DNA of 28,546 nt from DASQDT01 sp036380435 (GTDB lineage Bacteria; Acidobacteriota; Blastocatellia; Pyrinomonadales; Pyrinomonadaceae), in the NCBI GenBank assembly GCA_036380435.1, contig DASVES010000396.1:1-28546 (forward strand), written 5' to 3'. A model generated the notes under the pieces. That model had not been told where the DNA came from. It ran no database searches and saw only the letters and a list, made by a program, of their open reading frames with translations. The translations under genes and the position numbers were made by a program. Positions 1 to 5,715 of the stretch are shown one piece after another (within the stretch, counting starts at the first letter, position 1; each line of letters starts with the position of its first letter).

Positions 1-297
1 GATGAGAACGAGGCTGCCGGGCACGATGCCGCCGCCGAGCACGCGGTCGAACTCGTCGATGCCGGAGGGGACGCGCGCGTCGTCCTGCGACTCGATGTCG
101 CCGTAAGCGACCGGCTTCACCTCGCGCAGACGCACGCCGCCGCGCGCCGCGGCCGCCCCCGCCTTCCCGGCGAGTGCGCGCGCCCGCTCCTCGGCGAACG
201 AATTCCACTCGCCACAGTCGGGACACTTCCCCAGCCACTTGGGAGATTGTTTTCCGCAGTTCTGACAGACGTAAACGGTCGCCGTTGCCTTCGTCAA
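1..297 (-). CDS. radA: DNA repair protein RadA, N-terminal fragment
   Basis: The first 99 residues of RadA (Sms), the RecA-like ATPase that drives branch migration in recombinational repair, are read from a TTG at 297; the rest lies left of the window. A four-cysteine zinc finger is visible (C11-x2-C14 and C25-x2-C28, in the context KWLGKCPDCGEWNSF), followed by a basic linker and the start of the ATPase domain (VPSGIDEFDRVLGGGIVPGS). The TTG start is chosen because it sits just before the zinc finger and has a purine-rich AGAGAAGGG stretch upstream. The Walker A motif should follow immediately outside the window. Family assignment is firm; the exact start is less so. Confidence 0.9.
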   Translation of the reverse strand, partial: MTKATATVYVCQNCGKQSPKWLGKCPDCGEWNSFAEERARALAGKAGAAAARGGVRLREVKPVAYGDIESQDDARVPSGIDEFDRVLGGGIVPGSLVLI

Positions 298-606
298 TGC
301 TGTTAAATCCCTTCTCTGATAAAGCAGTCTTCGCGGGTATAAAACTCACGCCCAACTTCTAAATTAACGCCTGTATTTTAACATTTTGCCGGCCGATTGG
401 CCGTTCGACGTGGCCGCGGTTTTGACCTTCATGTTGAATACCGGGACAGGTGATTCACCGCAGAGGCGCAGAGGGCGCAGAGGGGCCGCAGAGGGTCGAA
501 TGGCTCACTCCGCGTCGAGTGAATCGTTCAAGCCTGCGGCGTAGTCTCTGCGTCCTCTGCGCCTCTGCGGTGAGTCCAACTTACATTACGCTCAAGCCGA
601 GAGCAC
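298..606. other. Intergenic region between arsC-like gene and radA
   Basis: This 309-base gap lies between two minus-strand genes. Its main content is the inverted repeat at 455-573. The AT-rich part near 360-385 probably holds the radA promoter, but no convincing -35/-10 pair can be picked. No convincing gene is seen. Confidence 0.5.
455..573. repeat. Hairpin element H1 (CGCAGAGG units)
   Basis: Arms at 455-482 and 546-573 are reverse complements at 27 of 28 positions. Each arm consists of repeated CGCAGAGG-like units 8-9 nt long. The 63-nt loop contains a smaller CACTC/GAGTG inverted repeat. From memory, related CACCGCAGAGGCGCAGAG sequences occur in many environmental bacteria as dispersed palindromic elements. 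Unlike most other hairpins in this window its unit is not 7 nt. It lies downstream of the arsC-like gene and could also act as a transcription end. Confidence 0.85.
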
Positions 607-969
607 TCACTCCCCTTCCAACAAAGCCTTGATGTTCTCCGTCGGCCGACCGAGCACGGCGCGCGCTCCACGTTCGACGATGGGCCGCTGAAGCAGGTCA
701 GGATACTCGACCATGAGCCGAATAATCTCATCGTCGGAGAGTTCGCGTTTGCCGAGTCCGAGTTCTTTATAGACAGCCTCGCTCGTCCGCAGCAGCTCGC
801 GCGGCGCCAGCCCCATCTTCTTGATCAACTCGCGCAGCTTTCCCTCTCCAAGCGGCTCGACGTAGTAGTTGACCTTCCCGAAATCGACCCCGCTCTCACG
901 GAGCAGGCGATGCGCCTCGCGGCACTTGGTTCAAGTCGGCTTCTCATAGACGGTAATCTTCTCAGACAT
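607..969 (-). CDS. ArsC/Spx-family thioredoxin-fold protein, probable selenoprotein (in-frame UGA at 931-933)
   Basis: Read from ATG at 969, with UGA codon 13 decoded as selenocysteine, this gives a 120-residue protein, the usual length for ArsC/Spx-like proteins. The N-terminus reads ITVYEKPT-U-TKC, where family members normally have a redox Cys in a C-x-x-C motif, so the UGA replaces the active cysteine and C16 is the partner. The 107 codons after the UGA are an intact, family-like sequence (KMGLAPRELLRT, RPIVERGARAVLGRP). A GAGAG ribosome site lies 6 nt before the ATG. The start is only 17 nt after the gdh stop, so the two are probably cotranscribed. The likely role is a thiol/selenol oxidoreductase; true arsenate reduction is not shown. 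The alternative is a pseudogene with one nonsense mutation. Ordinary annotation would keep only a truncated 73-residue piece at 607-828. Confidence 0.8.
889..907 (-). promoter_or_regulatory. Candidate bacterial SECIS hairpin
   Basis: On the minus strand, 23 nt after the UGA codon, CCTGCTC and GAGCGGG form a 7-bp stem (one U·G pair) closing the 5-nt loop CGTGA. The loop begins 30 nt after the UGA, inside the 16-37 nt window accepted for bacterial SECIS elements. It has a G at its second position and the GU dinucleotide typical of SelB-binding loops. The competing hairpins GCC-GCGA-GGC and AGGCG-CAT-CGCCT lie between the UGA and this stem, so the fold needs a computed check. Confidence 0.6.
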
Positions 970-985
970 AAATTGCTCTCATTCC

Positions 986-2266
986 CTATGGGAAAATCCC
1001 GCGCACGCGCGTCGCCTCGGCTACCCGGCCGACGGCGAGGATGTAGGCGCCGGTGCGCATGTCGGTCTTGTAACGCTGCGCGGTGGCGTACACGTCTTCG
1101 AAGGCGCGGCGCATCGTCTGCTCCAGCGTGTCGTTGACCTGCTTCTCGGGCCAGAAGAAGGAGTACTGATCCTGCACCCACTCGTAGTAGCTGACGGTGA
1201 CGCCGCCGGCGTTGGCGAGGATGTCCGGGATCAGGAAGACGCCGCGGTCGAAGAGCACGCGGTCGGCGCCGGGGGTGACGGGGCCGTTGGCCAGCTCGGC
1301 GATGATCTTCGTGTTGACGCGCTCGACGTTCGAGAGCGTGATGGCGTTCTCCAAAGCCGACGGGAGCAGAATGTCGCACTCGACTTCGAGCACGTCGTCA
1401 CACCTGTCAAGCGGCTTGGAGTTCGGCGCTCCCTTGAGCGTGCCGGTCTCGGCCTTATGTCTGAGCGCCGCCTGCACGTCGAGACCCTGCGGGTTGTGGA
1501 CGCCGGCCCCCGAATCGCAGACGGCGATGACGCGCGCCCCGTCTTCGGCCATCAGCCGCGCGATGTTTGCCCCGGCGTTGCCGAAGCCCTGCACGGCGAC
1601 GCGCGCGCCCGAGAGATTGACGCCGCGCACGCGGCACGCCTCGCGCAGCACGTAGAGACACCCGCGGGCGGTGGCCTCGGCGCGCCCCTGCGAGCCGCCG
1701 AGCGAGATGGGCTTGCCCGTGACCACGCCCAGCTCCGTGTGGCCGCGCACCATCGAGATGGTGTCCATGATCCAGGCCATCGTCTGCTCGTCGGTGTACA
1801 CGTCGGGCGCCGGGATGTCGCGATCCGCCCCGATGATGGGCGCGATCTCGAAGGCGTAGCGGCGCGTGAGCCGTTCCAGCTCGTTCTTCGACATCGACTT
1901 CGGATCGCAGATGACGCCGCCCTTGCCGCCGCCGTAAGGGATGCCGACGGTCGCACACTTCCACGTCATCCACGCGGCGAGCGCCTTGACCTCGTCGAGC
2001 GAGACGCCGGGGTGGAAGCGGATGCCGCCCTTGGCGGGGCCGCGCGCGATGTTGTGCTGGACGCGGAAGCCCTCGAAGACGCGCGTCTCGCCGCTGTCCA
2101 TCTTGACGGGAATGGAGACGATGAGCTGCCGCTTGGAGTTGCGCAAGACCTGCCGCATCGACTCGTCCATCTCCAGATAGTCGGCCGCGATGTCGAACTG
2201 CTGCGTGGCGATCAGGAAGGGGTTGAGTTCCTCCTCGGTGGTGGCCACCGCTTCGGCTGTGCTCAT
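986..2266 (-). CDS. gdhA: Glutamate dehydrogenase (Glu/Leu/Phe/Val family)
   Basis: The 426-residue enzyme interconverts glutamate and 2-oxoglutarate plus ammonia with NAD(P). The substrate domain shows K79 in RGPAKGGIRFHP, K103, the catalytic K115 in GGGKGG and D155 in IPAPD. The nucleotide domain carries the Rossmann glycines at 227-232 (GFGNAG). Length matches hexameric bacterial GDHs of about 410-430 residues. An AGAGG ribosome site precedes ATG 2266. The ArsC-like gene follows 17 nt downstream. Together with pruA further along the window it would complete proline-to-2-oxoglutarate catabolism, though the two are not in one operon. Cofactor preference cannot be read with confidence. Confidence 0.96.
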   Translation of the reverse strand: MSTAEAVATTEEELNPFLIATQQFDIAADYLEMDESMRQVLRNSKRQLIVSIPVKMDSGETRVFEGFRVQHNIARGPAKGGIRFHPGVSLDEVKALAAWMTWKCATVGIPYGGGKGGVICDPKSMSKNELERLTRRYAFEIAPIIGADRDIPAPDVYTDEQTMAWIMDTISMVRGHTELGVVTGKPISLGGSQGRAEATARGCLYVLREACRVRGVNLSGARVAVQGFGNAGANIARLMAEDGARVIAVCDSGAGVHNPQGLDVQAALRHKAETGTLKGAPNSKPLDRCDDVLEVECDILLPSALENAITLSNVERVNTKIIAELANGPVTPGADRVLFDRGVFLIPDILANAGGVTVSYYEWVQDQYSFFWPEKQVNDTLEQTMRRAFEDVYATAQRYKTDMRTGAYILAVGRVAEATRVRGIFP

Positions 2267-2342
2267 GGGCGTGATTCCTCTCCGGGACTTTCGGTGGATG
2301 GGTAAGCCTTAAACTTCAGGCGCGTGCGGCACATCCTAGAAG

Positions 2343-2450
2343 AAAATAGTTCAAAGTTCAAAGTTCAAAGTTCAAAGTCAACAGACTCCACATGCGCTTT
2401 GAACTTTGAACTTTGAACTTTGAACTTAAAGTCGGACTTTGAACTATTTT
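2343..2450. repeat. Hairpin element H2 (GTTCAAA heptamers)
   Basis: Four tandem GTTCAAA units at 2349-2376 face four tandem TTTGAAC units at 2398-2425, and a fifth TTTGAAC lies at 2438-2444. The outermost 14 nt (AAAATAGTTCAAAG at 2343-2356) pair perfectly with 2437-2450. The element lies between the divergent gdhA and tonB genes, so it cannot be a simple terminator for either. It probably overlaps or flanks their promoters. Confidence 0.92.
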
Positions 2451-2533
2451 GGAACAGGAACATCGCGCGCGGAGTCTAAAGTTGTGGAAGCTCCCGGACC
2501 CGATTGGCACCGGCAAGAGGGAGGACATTGGAG

Positions 2534-3355
2534 ATGTTTAGGAATCTGGTCGAGTCCGGCTCACACGCCACGGACATCAAGCGGCGCGGCTCTTTCTTCG
2601 CCGCCGCCGTCGCCTTCTACGCCATACTTCTCACGGCCGCCGGCATCGGCAGCATCTACGCCGTCAACGTCCGCCTCGACGACCGCGAGGAGCTTGAGGT
2701 GCTGGCGTTGATGAGCTTTCCGCCGCAGCCCGCGACGGCCGAGCCGGTGCGACGCGATGCGCCACGGCCCGCGGGCGGGGGTCAGACGACGCAGGCCGCC
2801 CGGCGTCCCGAACACTCCGCCATCATCCCTTACGACGGAACCAGAGAAGTCGCCAGCGCCGGCACACGTGAGGTCAGCCCCACTCTCAGGAACATTGAAA
2901 TCGGCGCCGACAACGGCATCGACCCGGCGCACGTGGCCGGCCCCATCCGCACGGGCGTGCCGGGCGGCTTGAGAACGGACGGCCCCGTCGTCGCCGACGA
3001 CGGAGACATCGTGGCCCCGCCCGCGCGGACTCCCGTGAAGGTTGAGCCGCCGAAGCCGGAGACGCCGCGCGTGCTGCGGCTGGCGAGTTCGATCATCAGC
3101 AGCAAGGCCATCAACAAGCCGAAGCCCGACTACCCGGCCATCGCCATTCGGATGCACGTGGAGGGCACCGTCCCCGTGCAGATTCTGATCGACGAGCAGG
3201 GACGCGTCGTTCAGGCGCAGGCCACGAGCGGGCACCCGCTGCTCCAGAAGGCCGCCGCCGACGCCGCGCGCCGCGCCACCTTCTCACCCACGTTCCTGTC
3301 GGACAAGCCCATCAAAGCTTCCGGCGTCATCTACTACAACTTCGTGATTCAGTAG
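2534..3355 (+). CDS. TonB family protein (energy transducer)
   Basis: This is the only plus-strand gene in the window, 273 residues from ATG 2534. That start is preferred over an upstream TTG at 2504 because GGGAGG ends 9 nt before it. One membrane segment (about residues 20-43, FFAAAVAFYAILLTAAGIG) follows a short cytoplasmic N-terminus. A Pro-rich periplasmic linker (about 60-180) leads to a TonB C-terminal domain (about 190-273, KPDYPAIAIRMHVEGTVPVQ...FSPTF...YYNFVIQ). By family it would couple inner-membrane proton motive force to an outer-membrane partner. No exbB, exbD or receptor gene is adjacent, so the partner is unknown; many such proteins in this kind of genome are orphan TonB-domain proteins. 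Confidence 0.88.
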   Translation: MFRNLVESGSHATDIKRRGSFFAAAVAFYAILLTAAGIGSIYAVNVRLDDREELEVLALMSFPPQPATAEPVRRDAPRPAGGGQTTQAARRPEHSAIIPYDGTREVASAGTREVSPTLRNIEIGADNGIDPAHVAGPIRTGVPGGLRTDGPVVADDGDIVAPPARTPVKVEPPKPETPRVLRLASSIISSKAINKPKPDYPAIAIRMHVEGTVPVQILIDEQGRVVQAQATSGHPLLQKAAADAARRATFSPTFLSDKPIKASGVIYYNFVIQ

Positions 3356-3368
3356 ACCGCAAAGGCCC

Positions 3369-3410
3369 GGGCGGGCCGGCAACGTCCTTATCCACGCTGT
3401 CGGCCCGCCC
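3369..3410. terminator. GC hairpin between convergent genes
   Basis: GGGCGGGCCG at 3369-3378 pairs perfectly with CGGCCCGCCC at 3401-3410 across a 22-nt loop. It lies 13 nt after the tonB stop and 63 nt before the stop of the opposing PEP-CTERM gene, so it may end transcription in both directions. There is no T-run, so a factor-dependent or weak terminator is more likely. Confidence 0.5.
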
Positions 3411-3473
3411 CCCGCCACGTTTCCCGGCGCGGGGGGCGCCTCCGCCCTCGCCGCGTGCGCGGGGCCGTCCCGT

Positions 3474-4142
3474 TCAACTGCGGCCGACGCCCTTCCCGCG
3501 GCGGCGGATAGACCATGCCGCGCTCGCCAGCCCCGTGCCCAACATCATCACCGACACCGGCTCCGGGACGGGTTCCGCCGCGCCCGTGCCCGTGACCGCG
3601 ATGTTGTCTATCCGGTTCGTGCCGGTCGAGCTCGAGGCCCCGTTGAAGACGATGCGGAAGATGACCTCGGCCTGATTGTCGAGCGCCGCGAACCCCGAGA
3701 GGTCGAAGGCCAACAGCCCGAAGGTCGCCGCCGGGATGAAGAACCCGGCCGAGGTGAAGCTTGTCCCTCCGTCCGCGCTGAACAGCAGCTCGTTGTTGTT
3801 GAATCCGGTGCTGCTCCTCTGAGCCGCGAACGAAATCTGGATCGATGCCAAGCTCAGCGTGCTGACGCCGAACTGGATGTGGTTCCCGTTGTTGGCGCTG
3901 CCGACCAGATTGAGCGCCTGGCCGGCCGTCGAGGCGAGTTCGGGGCCGGCCCCGTCGGGGTCGGCGTTGACGGTGCTGCCCGCCGCGAACGCGGTCGCGC
4001 CGAAGTTGGTGGTGATGTTCGCGCTTTGGCCCCGGTCCGAAGTCAGGTTCGAGTCGTTGAAGTCGAAGAAGGTGATGACATCGGCCCGCGCCCCGCCGGC
4101 CGACACCAACACGACGATCAGACTGGTGAGGAGTTTAATCAT
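3474..4142 (-). CDS. PEP-CTERM sorting domain secreted protein
   Basis: A 222-residue exported protein starting at ATG 4142, supported by GAGAGG 8 nt upstream and an immediate signal peptide (MIKLLTSLIVVLVSAGGARA). The body (about 22-190) is rich in Ser, Asn, Thr and Gly with a beta-sandwich look (FFDFNDSN..., FDLSGFAALDN, RIDNIAVTG). The C-terminus has the sorting signal: VPEP, a hydrophobic segment (VSVMMLGTGLASAAWSI) and a basic RRRGKG tail. By family knowledge an exosortase cleaves at this site and the protein reaches the envelope, often with exopolysaccharide. No exosortase or polysaccharide gene is in the window. The specific function is unknown. Confidence 0.85.
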   Translation of the reverse strand: MIKLLTSLIVVLVSAGGARADVITFFDFNDSNLTSDRGQSANITTNFGATAFAAGSTVNADPDGAGPELASTAGQALNLVGSANNGNHIQFGVSTLSLASIQISFAAQRSSTGFNNNELLFSADGGTSFTSAGFFIPAATFGLLAFDLSGFAALDNQAEVIFRIVFNGASSSTGTNRIDNIAVTGTGAAEPVPEPVSVMMLGTGLASAAWSIRRRGKGVGRS

Positions 4143-4406
4143 GAGTTTGCCTCTCTTCCTTTTAGGTTGCTGGGTTTTTGAGTGTGTGCGCGCCGACAAT
4201 CCGGGTGGACGGATCGCCGGAGCGGCTGCGAATTGAGAACCGCACCCAACCTTGTAAGCCCTTTGGTCGAGGCTGCCGCGCCGGACGGACACACCTCCGC
4301 GCCCGTCATGCAGAGCAGGTTGTTAGAATTGAAAAGGCTCGGCCCGCCACTTGAGGTTGTGAGGATTGCGGGCCGCTCGCCACTAAATCGCTGGGAAGCA
4401 ATACCG

Positions 4407-5576
4407 CTAAACGCCCCGCTTGTCAATAGGGACGTGGAGGCGCGGCACCCTTCCGCTCACGCCGCAGGTGACTTCATAGGAAATCGTGCCGGCGGTCTGC
4501 GCGAGGTCTTCCGCGGGGACGCCGAGCGCGCCGTCAGTTCCGAGCAGCGTCACCACGTCGCCCTCCGCGGCTCCCGCCACATCCGTGACCTCAATTAGCG
4601 TCAGGTCCATCGAGACGCGCCCGACCACGGGGGCGTATGTGCCACGCACGATCACTCGACCCCGGTTCGAGAGGGCGCGCATGTAGCCGTCGTGGTAGCC
4701 GATGGGCAGCGTCGCGACCATCATGTCGCGCGAGGCTTCGAAGGTACAACCGTAGCCGAGCGTCTCGCCGCGCCGCACGCGCTTTAAGAGCGTGACGCGC
4801 GAGCGCACCGACATCACGGGCCGCAGGCCGGGGTCGCGAGAGCCGGCTGGCAGCACGTCGCGCCACAGCCCGTAGAGCACGCCGCCGGGCCGCACCATGT
4901 TGCCCCACGTCTGCTGATGGGCGAACGTCGCGGCCGAGTTCGCCATGTGCTCGTGCGCGGGACGGTGTCCGTGCGCGCGAAAGGCTTCGAGCGCGTCGCG
5001 GAAACGCTTCACCTGATCGTCCGTGAAGCACAGGCGCTCCGGCTCGTCCGCCACGGCGAAATGCGTCAACAGACCATCAACACGAATGTTCTTAAACCCC
5101 GCGAGCTTTGCGGCGAACTCCGCCGCCCCCTCGTAGCGCACGCCGAGCCGGCCCATCCCCGTGTCGATCTTGACATGCACGTCCGCGACCACGCCCGACA
5201 CGCGCGCGGCCTCGTCGAGCGCGGCGGCCATGTCGAGCCGGTAGACGGCCGGCGCCAAACGCTCGCCGATGCACGTTTCGGCCTGCCCCTCCCAGAAGCC
5301 GCCGAACGAAAGCACCGGCCGCGTCACGCCCGCGCGGCGCAGCTCAACGCCTTCCTCCGGCGAGGCCACGCCGAACCAGTCCGCCCCTTCGGCCTCCAGA
5401 CGGCGCGCGCACTCGGCCGCGCCGTGCCCGTAGGCGTCAGCCTTCACCACCGCCAACACCTTCACGCCCGCGCCGACGTGCCGTCGCACCACGCGGTAGT
5501 TCGACGCCAGCGCGTCGAGGTCAACTTCCGCCCACGTCGGGCGTCGCCCTTCAAAATTATAATCGCCGCCCGACAT
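4407..5576 (-). CDS. alr: Alanine racemase
   Basis: A 389-residue PLP enzyme that makes D-alanine for peptidoglycan. The barrel domain has the PLP lysine K45 in VVKADAYGHGA. HVKIDTGMGRLG and HMANSAAT follow, and the C-terminal domain has the catalytic tyrosine near 275 in GYGCTFEA, then LPIGYHDGY and GRVSMDLT. ATG 5576 is chosen because GTGAGG ends 5 nt upstream; a GTG at 5582 would overlap that site. It lies 139 nt downstream of dnaB, with a terminator between them, at the end of the ribosomal protein/replication cluster. Confidence 0.96.
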   Translation of the reverse strand: MSGGDYNFEGRRPTWAEVDLDALASNYRVVRRHVGAGVKVLAVVKADAYGHGAAECARRLEAEGADWFGVASPEEGVELRRAGVTRPVLSFGGFWEGQAETCIGERLAPAVYRLDMAAALDEAARVSGVVADVHVKIDTGMGRLGVRYEGAAEFAAKLAGFKNIRVDGLLTHFAVADEPERLCFTDDQVKRFRDALEAFRAHGHRPAHEHMANSAATFAHQQTWGNMVRPGGVLYGLWRDVLPAGSRDPGLRPVMSVRSRVTLLKRVRRGETLGYGCTFEASRDMMVATLPIGYHDGYMRALSNRGRVIVRGTYAPVVGRVSMDLTLIEVTDVAGAAEGDVVTLLGTDGALGVPAEDLAQTAGTISYEVTCGVSGRVPRLHVPIDKRGV

Positions 5577-5640
5577 CGTCACCTCACATCGACCACAGAC
5601 TCACAAGCCCGACCTCGCCCATTGTGCTCCGCCTTCAACA

Positions 5641-5668
5641 CAAAACAAAACCGCCGACGAACGGCGGT
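5641..5668 (-). terminator. Rho-independent terminator after dnaB
   Basis: On the minus strand a perfect 7-bp stem ACCGCCG/CGGCGGT (5662-5668 with 5650-5656) with a 5-nt loop is followed by TTTGTTTTG. It starts 48 nt after the dnaB stop and sits upstream of alr, so alr probably has its own promoter between here and 5576 or relies on read-through. Confidence 0.8.
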
Positions 5669-5715
5669 CACACATCAACTTCAATATCGAATCGTAAACA
5701 AACCCTTCGCGCGTC

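Noticed and set aside
607..828. A separate 73-residue gene at the left of the arsC-like region
   Set aside because: It is only the part after the UGA; family similarity continues without a break upstream to ATG 969, so it is one gene.
2500..2533. Sigma-54 promoter before tonB (TGGCAC at 2505)
   Set aside because: The TGGCAC lacks a TTGC element at the required distance and is too close to the ribosome site.
4143..4406. Sigma-54 (PrsR-type) promoter before the PEP-CTERM gene
   Set aside because: No TGGCAC-N5-TTGC pattern found on the minus strand in this gap.
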